A stretch of 14,127 bases of DNA from Gryganskiella cystojenkinii (taxonomy: Eukaryota > Mortierellomycota > Mortierellomycetes > Mortierellales > Mortierellaceae), in contig JAAAIG010000774.1 in NCBI GenBank assembly GCA_015852425.1, positions 1-14,127 of the forward strand, in the 5' to 3' direction. The notes beneath the pieces are model-generated. The model saw only the letters and a list, made by a program, of their open reading frames with translations. It made no database searches and was not told where the DNA came from. Positions 1-9,824 of this stretch are shown here, piece after piece. Within the stretch, counting starts at the first letter, position 1, and each line of letters starts with the position of its first letter. The position numbers and the translations under genes are program-made.

Positions 1-320
1 TGAAGACTCCGATGAAGACACCCCTCCAAATCCAAAAACCTTCAAAACACCACACTTTCCTGGTCACGTGGGCATCTGCGTAGGCTTCTCGTATATCCCA
101 GCAGAGTGGTGTTGCATTCAGCGTTGTAGACGATCTTTCCCTTCCGAAGTAGGTTGAGTTTGGTATTCTCCGCTTCCAGCTCCTCGTTTGTCTTGAAGGG
201 CCATTTGTTGCTGCATAAGCCCTGAACTGCTGAATGAAATCGGCATCGAAAGATCTGGAAAGAAGCGGCATCGGACATAATTGAGATCGATCGGTGATTC
301 GGGGGAATGTGTCCAGCCGC
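1..320 (-). other. Ambiguous coding-like fragment, possible exon
   Basis: A convincing 3' splice site on the minus strand (T-rich tract ending TTTTCAG, with a CTAAT branch-like motif about 20 bases upstream) abuts position 320. Downstream of it one minus frame stays open to the window edge. A second frame is open to a stop at 42 and contains a charged run (EELEAENTKLNLLRKGKIVY). The most protein-like reading appears to switch frames near position 200: one frame gives FDADFIQQFRAYAATNGP and a different frame gives the EELEAENTKLN stretch. That suggests a frameshifted remnant rather than an intact exon. I do not recognise a family. It may be the 3' exon of a partial gene, a relic, or chance open frames. 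A small basic peptide start near 505 on the same strand could be a first exon, but nothing else supports that. Confidence 0.25.
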
Positions 321-549
321 CTGAAAATGAAAAATTAGGAAAACGAAGAACAGCATGTCGAGTCCCTTTGGTATACAGCAAAAGTTTATCTTTTTAAAAG
401 CCACGTGAATACAATTAAAGACCCTTCTCCATGGAAAGATATTACCCCTCATGGTCCACTTCTCCAGTCCTTTTTTCATCTTCTCCTTCCTGTTTCTCTT
501 CATCATAATTAATAACAAAATACTCGAATCCTCTACTTTCTCTGTTTCC

Positions 550-1949
550 AATGACACACCCTTTTGGACCACCGAGATCACCTCCCATATTGCCTCCTAC
601 CTCTCCAGCAAATCACTTTGAATTGCATCCCAAGTCAACCGTCACTGGTACAGCGTCGTCCATCCCGAGATCTGGAAGTCCGTCACGGTCACCAAGTTCG
701 ACATCAAAACCAAGAACGCAGCACTCTCAAACATTCGCCAATATGCTGTCCAGATCCAAGCACTTACTCTCTGAAACCTGTTTCACACCGGGACTGAGCA
801 CCAGTTTCTCCGTTTGAACCTGACACACGGTTGCGTTCCCCGGTTCTAACACTGGTTCTACGCCACATCTTGGATATTCTTCAAGGCTGTAAGGGTCAAG
901 GTCAACTACGACATCTGTTCCTCGGAAGAAGTTTGTCTCATTATGGACACTTTGGATGATGAATGGAGAGATCTTCTAGCGGGACTCGAGACACTCACGC
1001 CTGAGGCTGCTCACTTTGCACGATCTATCAGTAACTGTTTCTGGTTCATAAACCCACCGCCACCACTGCCTTCGCCATAGTCGTAATCGCTGTAATCGTC
1101 GTCACCGCCGTCATCCTCATGGTCGCCTTCGTCGTCATCCTCGCCGCTGGCACTCTGGTTACTCGGAGCAGGCCATGGCAGCAATCGTCATTGCCGAATC
1201 CAAGAATTTTCATTGATCGAATTCAAGACCTCTTTGACTCTCGACTCTCATGGGCTTTGTCATTCAAGCCGACAACCTCGGATATCACCCACACTTTCAC
1301 GACTCTTAGCCCCTTGAAAGTCTGCATGTCATAGGATGAATCAGAGTCACAGGGTCCATGCTCCAGACCTTCTTGTGCTCGTTCCCGAATCTGACGAATT
1401 TCAATTGGCCCGTTGTTGACTGACAGCGACATCCACTTGGATCCTCTGCCTTAAATCTGTCTTGGATTACAGATCTGGGATGTGTCCCTGGGTCTCGAGG
1501 TGCAAGAGGATTTGATCCATCTCTGCTAGGACAATTTTAACGAAGGCAATCTCAAGATATACAACACCTAGAGACCATATGCCTCAGTTGCTACTCCACA
1601 AGACCTGTTTTCATTCCTCATCCAGGATCATTTTGGATCGACTTCAGCTTTTCACTGGACTGCAGAGGATCTGCTCTCTGTGGGATTTGTGGGATTCGAA
1701 TCTGAGCCGGGGCATATTTCATCTCTTCCGGTTCTAATCGTTTACAAGCATAGTGTTGAAGATCTGAGGAGCCTGAAGAGACTGAGAACGATAAGTTAGG
1801 GGGACAATGGGCAGTCCTTGACCATCGAGGACGCTACATGGGCAAAGGCGACCTGGCCGTTGCTGGAACTCATTTTGATGTCACAATCAAATGTGCCAAG
1901 CGAGAAGGATCAATATCTCAAGAGTCAAAGGATTGCATGGATGGTCTGA
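550..1949 (+). pseudogene. F-box / leucine-rich-repeat-like protein, decayed
   Basis: The reading frame beginning near 550 encodes an F-box-like start (FWTTEITSHIASYLSSKSL, stop, IASQVNRHWYSVVHPEIW). This fits the family pattern of a helix, a small loop and a W-containing helix, as in SCF ubiquitin-ligase substrate adaptors. The same frame continues to 1080 through in-frame stops at 619, 772 and 847. Coding resemblance then moves to the next frame around 1250-1500 (LESLHVIG, VTGSMLQTFLCSFPNLTNF; LRR-like). It moves to the third frame from about 1500 to the TGA at 1947-1949 (DLRSLKRLRTIS, stop at 1797, then SLTIEDATWAKATWPLLELI). There are therefore at least two frameshifts and more than five stops. 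If intact it would have been about 450-470 residues with a C-terminal LRR region. It is convergent with gene A and not related to it. The start codon is not identifiable. The F-box assignment is from motif memory, not a search. Confidence 0.7.
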
Positions 1950-1956
1950 TTCGATC

Positions 1957-1972
1957 AAAAAAAAAAAAAAAA
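1957..1972 (+). repeat. A16 homopolymer after the pseudogene
   Basis: An uninterrupted run of 16 A residues begins 8 bases after the last stop of the F-box-like pseudogene. Similar A or T runs occur elsewhere in the window (for example T runs near 4510 and A runs near 8840 and 9848), so it may only reflect general A/T slippage. Confidence 0.9.
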
Positions 1973-2314
1973 GAGCCGAGGTTGGCAGGTTAGCTGTAGT
2001 CTTAACCTGGGTCTTTAACAAACGTGTGGGTCTCATACTTCACCAATTCATTTGAGCCGCAATCTGGAGGAAGTCATCATGGTATGAGCAATGGTTCAGG
2101 TTGATCTGCCTTCTTTTGTAAACCCTCAAAAATTCCAAGAAAAGACTATTTCATCTAATTCAAAAACACAAGAAACAAAAGTTAAACAAGTGTATTCCTA
2201 CTTGGGCCCCCCCATGCAATCTCTTTCTCGATTGACTCTGCTGGAAAGTGAGTCTTGCGACAAGACGACAAGGAGTCATTTTTCAAGAAGAAAACATCAT
2301 AAAAAACAAAAGTT
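1973..2314. other. Intergenic region between pseudogene and gene A 3' end
   Basis: This is a stretch of about 340 bases between two convergent units, the F-box-like pseudogene (plus strand) and gene A (minus strand). It contains short open frames on the plus strand, but none has family resemblance and the longest one runs into the antisense of gene A. It presumably holds the 3' untranslated region of gene A at its right end. I see no RNA gene or repeat here. Confidence 0.5.
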
Positions 2315-2320
2315 TTTATT
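2315..2320 (-). terminator. AATAAA polyadenylation signal of gene A
   Basis: The minus strand reads AATAAA about 19 bases after the TGA stop of gene A, followed by T-rich sequence. This matches the canonical eukaryotic poly(A) signal. The short spacing suggests a compact 3' UTR. The cleavage site itself cannot be placed. Confidence 0.5.
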
Positions 2321-2338
2321 TCGCCCTCACGAGCATTC

Positions 2339-4221
2339 TCAAAACCGGCCAACAACGTATGCAGGAGGAAAGCTCTTGACCACTTTTCTCTTCTTTGTCT
2401 TCTTGGTCAAATTTTTCCGCTCATGCCTCTTGCGGATATCAGTTCCCCAAGCGGCCCGGATCTCTTCAAACTCTTTGGACCCATTAAATGTCGAGACAGA
2501 AAGGTTTCTCTTGGCCTTCTCCAGGATGTCAATCGCATCTTCCACAGTGCCGACTGCTCCTTTGGCCACCGCCAGTCGGATCGACTGAACGATCCGGTCT
2601 CGATAATAGAAGTGAGTATACTGTTCCGTTCGTTCCTTTTCCCCGATCCAAAGTTTTGTGTACTTTGTGATCAGCGACTCGATCGACGGTGCTCCCTCCC
2701 AGCCAACCATCCACTCTGTCCAGATGTCGCGAATAGTGAACAGGTCTCGAATCGGAAATGGGAACGGTACCTGGCGACGGAGTTCTCGGATTCGCTCGAT
2801 TTCTTCCTGCGTCATAACTGGCTTTCGCTGAGTGCGTCTTCTCCGTCGAACCACCTGACCTGCACCGCCGTCCACCGTAGGTGGGTGGACAGGCGTTTTC
2901 GGCTTGGGATTCTTCTCGACCAGATGAGGTTCTCGAATCCGTTTGAATAGCATCTCGAGATCGTCGTCACCCTGGATTTCCTGTAAGATGGAGACGGCAG
3001 CTCGGTCAGAGTACCCCTTGAAGAGTACCAGGTGCATGTACTCCTTGACTATTCCCAGTCGAGTCTCATAAACGGTTTTGTCGCAGGGGTCTCGCCAGCG
3101 GCTACCGTGTTGATTGTTAAGATCCTGAATTGCAGGAGAACCCTTGAATCCGTATCGCCACTCTTGCAAGACATCAAGGACGGTCTTGACTTCGCTGTCT
3201 AATTTGTGGATCGGCGCCTCTGGGAGGACTTTACCCTTGCGATTGAAGAGATAGACGATCCACTGGAACTCTCCAGCCTTGAAGTCGAATGAATCAATCT
3301 CGGCGTCAGCAGGGTGAGATATTTCGGTGGTGTTGCTTGTCTCTGCATCCTTGACGTCATCGTCGCCGCCGCCGTCGTGGTCATCCTCGTCGTTAGAGAA
3401 ACCATCTGATTCATTGTCAGCATCCATAAATTCATCATCAAGACTCCAATCCGAAAACTGATGTTCACTTGTGTCCGACTCCTCGTTCTCGGAACCAGAC
3501 TCTGCGTCCTTTTCATGGGTTTCGAGGTTGCTGCGACTTTGCTCCGTTGCTTGGGCGCTCTTGAATTCTTCCTCCTCTTTGATTGCTTGGTCGGGGGTTG
3601 GCGCAGTGGCTACTGATGGTGCTTTCACTGTTGTTGGTGTTGTGACTGCAGCAGGTATGGTTATAGTTCCTGTTGCAGCCGCTGTTGCTGTGGTTGTTGG
3701 AGTCGACGTGGGAATATCGACAGGGAATGGTGAAGGCGACGGTGTAGCAAGCGTGCGACGCATACGATCCAAGAGTCGAAGGACGGGCTCGATAAAGACC
3801 TTGGTGCCACTGATAGGATTGATGGATGGGTCCTGTCGGGCTCGTTCATTGAATGCTGATTCCATTGGGAGAACAAAGTCAACCGTGTATTCGAGAATCC
3901 TCTCCCTGGTCGGCAGTCCCTCCCACCCGTGTTCTTCACAATAGTCCTGTGTTTTAGAAAGGAAAGAAAATAAAAGTCGTGAGTTCTTTTTTTTTGCTTC
4001 CGTAAGAATGAGTCAACCGCATGTGACATGCCACCATGTAAAATACACTTTGTTGCAGAATAGGTAGTGTGCATGCTTTAACTTACTTGCCAGTAGACAA
4101 CACCTTTGTCCTCCTCTGGTAACAAAGCCATCCGGGCATCTCGTAGCTGCTGTCGTCCCTGGTTGTCTTCGCTGAGTCCATTCGGGGACCTGTCCGGGAT
4201 CCAATTGATATCCATGCTCAT
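2339..4221 (-). CDS. Gene A: two-module GCR1_C-like DNA-binding protein
   Basis: Exons are 4221-4087 and 3946-2339, giving 580 residues. The start is ATG at 4221 (MSMDINW), directly preceded by an in-frame TGA. ATG at 4215 is the alternative. Residues about 20-110 form a helical N-terminal domain spanning the intron (VVYWQ joined to DYCEEHGWEG, ending KVFIEPVLRLLDRMRR). A Thr/Ala/Pro-rich linker then leads to a strongly acidic stretch (about 166-245), possibly activating. GCR1_C-like module 1 is at about 290-385 (TVLDVLQEWRYGFKGSPAIQ, later WR and a helix). A basic linker RRRRRTQRK lies near 411. Module 2 is at about 439-527 (IWTEWMVGWEGAPSIESLI, then FYYRDRIV). A basic tail near 550-569 (KRHERKN, KKTKKRK) is a likely nuclear signal. 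GCR1_C is the DNA-binding domain of yeast Gcr1, Msn1 and Hot1, and it also occurs at the C-terminus of Crypton recombinases. The likely role is nuclear DNA binding; the target is unknown. No recombinase catalytic domain is visible between the N-terminal domain and module 1. Confidence 0.8.
3947..4086 (-). other. Intron 1 of gene A (phase 0, 140 bp)
   Basis: The donor is CAA|GTAAGT at 4087/4086 and the acceptor is ACACAG|GAC at 3947/3946. A pyrimidine-rich stretch (TTTTATTTTCTTTCC) precedes the acceptor. Removing it joins VYWQ to DYCEEHGW in frame, the same junction as in genes B and C. That three-way agreement is the main support. Confidence 0.85.
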
Positions 4222-4858
4222 TCAGAGAACCTTTCATTATTGATCATGGGCTGAATTAGAATCCCGTCTATTCTTTCAAACGATAGAGAATGAGCGCGGG
4301 TGAATTGTCAAGGAGAGCTTACTGTATGTACTGTGTCATTAGTTTGTCGTAGGTGGGAGGAAAGGCGCGCTTTGTAATTGATCAAAAGACGAAGGGAGAG
4401 GTAACAATTGAAAGCAAAAGAAGAAGGCAATTGACCTCAATGGTGCGATGTGTGACAAGAGCAAAGAGCGATAAAGATAAAGTTCCGCCTCGCACCGCCT
4501 TTTCAAGCTCTTTTTTTTTTTTTTGCAATCTTAATACGTGGGTTTTACCTTTGTAAAGGAAAGTTAGACCCATGCAAAAGGACAAATGCATCCTCGACTA
4601 TGCTCCGCACCGCCTTCTGTTTCCTGACCTTCGATGTTTCTTCCACGTTTCTGTTGATCCGTTTGTATCTCTGCATACACGCTGCGAATGGTTTATTTGT
4701 ACGAAAAACCGCAAAACAAAAAACAATGAAAGGATGTGAGATCTGAAGAGATCTCAGGGGGATTTTGAAAGGGCATGGACAAATCTCAGGGGGAGGTCCA
4801 CATCGAACACAGGAAGGAATTCCAAAATTCCCCAAAATGTCACAAGATCCTTATATCC
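4222..4858. other. Gene A upstream region
   Basis: This 637-base stretch lies between the gene A start and the relic at 4859-5701. It should include the gene A promoter and 5' UTR. It holds a 14-base T run near 4511-4524 and two 12-base direct repeats (ATCTCAGGGGGA at 4751 and 4783). It also has an out-of-frame ATG (4237) upstream of the gene A start. Several short open frames on both strands show no family resemblance. I could not identify a TATA box or transcription start. Confidence 0.4.
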
Positions 4859-5701
4859 CTAGCTAGTTACAAACAAAGACAGTCGCAACATCAACTGTTG
4901 ACGCCATTCCTCCAAGACCTGAGCCGCTTCCTCCTTAGAACCAACAGAGCCCTTGGCAACAACATTGCGGATCGTGTTCATTAACCGACTGTTCCAAAAT
5001 GGCCACAAAGCTGGACCAGGTGCTCGATCCATGGATTGATGTTCTCGTCTCGCCATCTCCAACCTACAGTCCATTCCCGCCAATATTCTCGATCGAGGAG
5101 AAATCCCTGGCTGGGAAGGGAATGGTTTGAGGGTATCGTGTCCTCTGGCTCTATTGTTTCACTGACCTGGCTCTACCTGTTCCTTCAGCCGTATTTTGAT
5201 CACTCCCTCGGCATCTTGACATGACCGAGACCGCGATCGTTGTCGTACCATAGGAACCAATGCATCCTTTGCCAGAGTAAGATGCAGTCGGGGACGTAAA
5301 GTGGACCTGTTGATGCTTTGACTCTCTTTTGCCTCCGCCTTCGCTTTCCTTCTTCTTCGCTACAGCAGCGGCCATCTCACGTTCGACTTGGATGGCGTCG
5401 TACAGGGTCAGATTACGTGAAGTCTCTTCCAAGAACAGCAGAACCTCGTCATATCTTTGTCCTTCTGCGTGGACAAGTCGCTTGAAACTCTTGATAATAG
5501 CGGCGCGCGCTTCGTACTGAACCGATCACCAAGTGACCACCGAAGACCTAAATCAGCATGATTCAGCTCTTGGATTGGATAACCACTATCGATGCTTTCT
5601 CTCCATTCGACAGGGACATCCAACACCGCTTTAACCTGGTCGCTCAAGTGTTGAATCGGTATCGCGTCCTTGTGTCCAGGTGGTGTGAACTCCTCGGGCG
5701 T
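4859..5701 (-). pseudogene. Frameshifted relic of the GCR1_C-like family
   Basis: On the minus strand the pieces of a two-module paralog appear in the right order but in different frames. From 5701 one frame gives IQHLSDQVKAVLDVPVEWRE and PIQELNHADLGLRW (module 1, front half). Near 5520 the resemblance moves by one base to QYEARAAIIKSFKRLVHAEG and LLFLEETSRNLTLYDA (module 1, back half), which runs to a stop at 5151. Around 5130-5060 IPFPARDFSSIENI (entry to module 2) shifts to YWREWTVGW. It then shifts again to WNSRLMNTIRNVVAKGSVGS and AAQVLEEW, ending at TAG 4859. An in-frame TGA sits just before the first piece, and no N-terminal domain or first exon is found in the 281 bases up to gene B. 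It is therefore 5'-truncated with at least three frameshifts. It lies between genes A and B in the same orientation and is best explained as a dead tandem copy. Confidence 0.85.
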
Positions 5702-5982
5702 TCACGTGACGGGTGTCAAAGGGAGAAAGACATTGTTAAAAAAACTTCAAATAATCATTATTTTACTTCGTGTCGATACGTGAACGATTTTTTTACTGTT
5801 AACGATGTCATCTTCTCATCCCAAAATCCACTCTTTCCAGTTATCCGAGATAGAGACAAGATATCGAACCGGTAACGGAAATAGGATCGGTACCGTGATC
5901 TCTAGAGATATGGCAACATAACAATCGAGACTGTTGTCTAAATGTGCAGGAAGAGGCGAACATTGTCTCTGTGACGACCGGC

Positions 5983-8765
5983 TCAGGCGGTTTCGCCTTG
6001 ATTGCTCGTTTTAGCACGTTTGAAAGACGACGACGGCGATTCTGCACTACAAGCTATGCTCGTGTGATCGTCATCTGGGTCTACCGGTGCAACGTGGGCC
6101 ACAGACTCTTTCTTCTCTTCAACAACCTCCCCCTTCTCTCGCTCCTCGAGGCCATGCTTTCGTTTGTTATCGCCTTTGACCTCCCCCCTCTGTTGAGAAG
6201 TCCGTCGGATCTCTGCAGCCAGGTGCACGAGCCCCAACGGACCACGAAGTTTCTCCAGCGATCGGATCGCCACCTCAGACGTGAGGCCAAGCTCTTTCAC
6301 CCGATAAACATACTCGCGAACAATAATCGATCGTGTCTTGTACTTGAGTAAACTCTCGGGAGACCACCATCGATTCGGGTAAAAGATCTGATTGAGATTC
6401 TGGATCGAGGGCAGACCATCGTCCGAGAGCCCAAATCGCCATTCCAACAGAACATCGTACACAGTCCTGACCTTGTTACTCAGGCTGTACGTCGTAACCT
6501 TATTCTTGTCTATAGTGCCGTGGTGATCAATCGGTAGCGGGGCATCTTCGAATTCCGGATCTGTGATCAGGAATTCTTCAGCCTTGAACACGGTGTATGA
6601 TCTTGTGGTACGAGCATGAACATGATCCTCCTCCCAGCCTGTGAAAGGACTTGTTAAAACAAGGTGTGATGACAGCCACGCCGGCGAAGATGATAATGCT
6701 ATGCGCAAATGACTTTTAGTGTCGGTCTTGGTACTGTCCTGATCCGACTCTCTCATGTCCTGCATGATTTTTTCCTCAGTCACAGGAGCCAGTCCCTTGG
6801 GCTCGATTGAAGAAGACACCGTTGGTATTCGGTACACTGTTCTTGTCGAAGGTTCTTGTGGAAAGGAGAGCAGGTTCACATCCCCTGGCTCCTCTTGCTC
6901 GTCTTCATATTCCTCAAAGCGATCGTCTTCCGCAAACTGGCCCCACTCTTGCTCGCATCTGTGTATTTCAGAAGCAGTTGATCCCCCAATAAATTCGACC
7001 GATGACATCTGCGTCGGCTTTGTTGTTGCTAGTTTTGTTGCAATTTCAAGACTTGAAGACAAGGGCTCTGCCGCCATTACTACGTTTGTCAATAGTGATG
7101 TTGATGGTGATGTTGGGGAATATGAGGATCGGCTGTGATTGTCGGTCGAAAGTAATACCTGTGACGTCGTTGACGCCGACCGTGAGGTCCCCGTAACTGA
7201 CAGTCGTCCTGATGCTGCCGTTGATGAAACCGTTATCGTGGATAAGGGCGGAGCGGGTAAGGACAAATATATCGAAGCAGGATCCTTATCGCCCATAAAG
7301 GAATTCATTATCGAGTTCACAACCGTGACTTCCTCTTGCTCCACAGACCCCGAGCTGATCGTAACCGTAGTCGCAGTTTGTGCTTCAGATGCGACTATCA
7401 TCTCAGATCCTGGAGATTGTGCAGCACATGTATCGTCGTCCGATCCTGCGTTGGAGCAGGCTATAGCGTTGTTACCACCTCCAGCGGCCGGGCTTACCTC
7501 TGAAAAAAAATCGAATCCAGCAATGTTATGGCCGAGAGGATTCATATGAACGTATTGATCACCAACTGCTCCGTCCTCGTCGTTATCTCCATCAGATTCA
7601 GATTCAATGTCGGAGATGGTAATGGGAGGTGTCATCGTCTCGGCTGGTGTCCATGGCATATCCTCAGACTCGACGATAATATGGGCCGGTGGATCGAAAT
7701 ACGCAGTCGTCGACGTGGTCACGAAATTTTCTAGAGCCCCCGTCACATCAAGGTCCTCTGGATCGTCATCAACTTCAGATATAGCAGATGTTGCCGACAG
7801 TGCCGGTGACGGCACAGGGATCTCGACCAAGGCCAGAGCAAGGACGGGCAATGGCATTGGTTGTGGTTGTATAATCTGCTGCCACGTCTGGGGTGCCTGT
7901 GACGGTGACTGAGACTCTAACAAGAGTTGCATTTGTAATTCTGCATCGAACAAGGTTGGTGGGGGGGAGGGTATTAAAGTCGGGTTTTGCGTATGCTGGA
8001 GGACGTGGGGCTGCTCGTTCTCGTCCACATTGAGTTCTGCATCTGATTCGATAGCCTGAATGGCTTCCATGAACGATGAACTCGGCGTCAAAAGCGGGAC
8101 CCAAGGAGAATATGTTGAGGGCGCCGATATCAAGGTAGGTTGTATTGCTTGCATGGGGGGGAGGACCAGGACTGATCGTGATATTTGAGGATGGAATTGG
8201 TTTTGTTCTTGTCCGGGTTCCTGTTGCTGTTGTTGATAAATGTCCTGCTCTTGAGCACGTCTCTGTTGCTCGTCATGTTGGGGCTTTTGCTGCTGTGATG
8301 GTGGGGTCCAATTGGCTTTGATTCTCAGGACCGGTTCCACAAAGGTCTCGAGTCCACAAATATTGTCTGTCGCGTCCGGGTATTCACATACAGAGGCGTT
8401 GATTCTCTGTTCTGCGGGGACAACCCACTCGTGAATAAAGCGCAAAAGACTCTCCCAAGTCGGCTCTTCTTGATTGTATCCCTCTTCCTTGCACCAATCC
8501 TATGTTGTCATGAAAAAATATCAAAACGATTGGCATACGGTGGTCAAGTTTTCGTCAGAGCAAATACTTAGGACTTTGATTCATACGCGTCTTCCTTTCA
8601 AATGACTCGACAAAAAAACAAAAAAGAGAGAGAAGGAGATGGCATTTGGTTTCCCATTACCTCCCAATAGACAATGCCTTCGTCCTCTTTGTTCAAGAGC
8701 GCTTGCCTGGCAGCTCGATGCTGCTTCAGTGCCTGTTCATGCTCTTCGACTGTATATTGATCCAT
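5983..8765 (-). CDS. Gene B: single-module GCR1_C-like protein with long linker
   Basis: Exons are 8765-8661 and 8499-5983, giving 873 residues. The ATG at 8765 (MDQYTVEEHEQ) follows an in-frame TAA 6 bases upstream. The N-terminal domain (about 15-95) matches its neighbours (RAARQALLNKEDEGIVYWE joined to DWCKEEGYNQ, then FVEPVLRIKANW). A Gln-rich stretch follows (about 104-140, QQQQQEPGQEQNQ), then some 550 residues rich in Ser, Thr, Pro and acidic residues (for example ESESDGDNDEDG near 343) and probably disordered. One GCR1_C-like module of the first type lies at about 706-790 (TVYDVLLEWRFG, GLPSIQNLNQ, then RSIIVREYVYRVKELG). The protein ends about 80 residues later in a charged tail with NKRKHGLEEREK and FKRAK, possible nuclear signals. 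The second module found in A, C and D is absent, and I see no remnant of it downstream. Likely a nuclear DNA-binding protein; function unknown. No AATAAA was found just downstream. Confidence 0.78.
8500..8660 (-). other. Intron 1 of gene B (phase 0, 161 bp)
   Basis: The donor is GAG|GTAATG at 8661/8660 and the acceptor is ACATAG|GAT at 8500/8499. Splicing joins VYWE to DWCKEEG, the conserved junction of the family. The intron contains pyrimidine-rich runs. Confidence 0.82.
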
Positions 8766-9306
8766 GATGGGTTAGGGTCCTGTCTGTGTCAGAGGGTTCC
8801 TGAGGATATTGTCTGGAGCCCTACAAATTCATAAATAGAAAAAAAAAAAAGACGTCAGCGAAATGTATCTTTTTTTACATTCAATTGAACGCGAGAAGTG
8901 ACACCGTGATGTTGATCAAACTCCGAGTTTTCGGATGGCAGCTAACTTAATTAAAGGTTGTGGTAGTTCTTGAAAAGAGAGAAATCATTACCTGGATGGA
9001 GAGAGACAGAGAGAGACAAAGCAAGGATGGCGGGTAGTTAACGATGATTACTTAGGAGAGGTGTGTGAAAAAGGCATCAAAAGCATCTGGGTTGATTAAT
9101 CCTGGGCCTGTTGTAAAGAATAGCAGTCACGCTGCATTGCCAGTACTCCTGCGTTGTTTTATCCTCCCCTACGGTGTTGCAGTAACATGTAACCCTTCTG
9201 TAACTCCTTTTAATCCCTTGCAGTGTGTTCAGCAAGAGTCGCACTTCGTGGTTTGTGTTGAACGAAATGGCAGATTTCAGGGGTGGGTCGGGAACAGAGT
9301 TTATTT
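8766..9306. other. Gene B upstream region
   Basis: About 540 bases upstream of the gene B start, presumably with its promoter and 5' UTR. It contains an A run near 8840-8850 and a GAGA-rich stretch near 9000-9020. A plus-strand open frame at 9065-9361 has no recognisable family, motif or gene context, and I treat it as chance. No copy of the GCR1_C-like family is visible here. Confidence 0.4.
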
Positions 9307-9824
9307 TTACTCGGGAACTTCTGAATTTTTGCAGTTCCTGAAACAGTTAACCTTCCTCTGATCGAACACGGCCAGTTCGTTTGTGGCGCTGTATCTCTGG
9401 TCACCTTTCACATCCACCATTGCATTCTTGAGATATCCTTCATAAGTGGTCATGCCGCCGTAGGTAGCTTTCCGGGGGTTTTTTCCGATTTCTCGTTCAC
9501 CCGTCATATTTTCCCTGGCGAAGGCCAAGGGATCATCCATAGCCCCGAACGGAGGCATTCCTTCACAACACTCCCCAGCTCATCCATAATACCATACGTG
9601 TCAATCGTGCCCCACTGCAGATCGCAAACGACTCCATGGATTTCATTTGCTATTTTCTTATCCTGGTCCTCATCCTGAGACGTGACGTGCGCGTGCGCGA
9701 GGAGGTGTGTTATTGCTACGATAACTAGAGGATGTCTACAGCCGCGACGGCCTCCTTTTAGATCACCACCGTTTTTGATGCCGAAGCCAGCGCATGTTGA
9801 ACTAAAAAAATACAGGGGATGCAA
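9307..9824 (-). other. Possible decayed or spliced small gene, unrecognised
   Basis: Two overlapping minus-strand open frames sit end to end. The first (9824-9504) contains CAGFGIKNGGDLKGGRRGCR, a hydrophobic stretch LVIVAITHLLAHAHV, then IANEIHGVVCDLQWG and IMDELGSVVKECL. The second (from about 9558 to 9307) contains MDDPLAFARENMTGE and TYGGMTTYEGYLKNAMVDV, ending at a stop at 9307. Their composition is more protein-like than the other open frames between genes B and C, and they would join through a frame change near 9540-9560. I do not recognise a family. It could be a small gene broken by a frameshift, two exons of one gene with unplaced splice sites, or chance. It shows no resemblance to the GCR1_C-like paralogs. 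Confidence 0.3.

Noticed and set aside
2091..2588. Plus-strand 165-codon open frame crossing the 3' end of gene A
   Set aside because: Most of it is antisense to the conserved module 2 of gene A, and the rest is intergenic without resemblance to anything.
3471..3944. Plus-strand open frame of 157 codons inside gene A
   Set aside because: It is antisense to the conserved coding exon. Its composition (Val/Ala/Gly runs) mirrors the Thr/Ala/acidic linker of gene A, and it has no motif of its own.
4751..4794. Two 12-base direct repeats (ATCTCAGGGGGA)
   Set aside because: Short, only two copies, in a spacer. They could be binding sites but nothing supports that beyond the repetition.
6755..7912. 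Several plus-strand open frames inside gene B (6755-7138, 7139-7549, 7607-7912)
   Set aside because: They are antisense to the low-complexity linker of gene B, where stop codons are scarce on both strands. No family resemblance or start context.
9065..9361. Plus-strand 98-codon open frame between genes B and C
   Set aside because: No recognisable motif or signal peptide, and it overlaps the minus-strand coding-like fragment.
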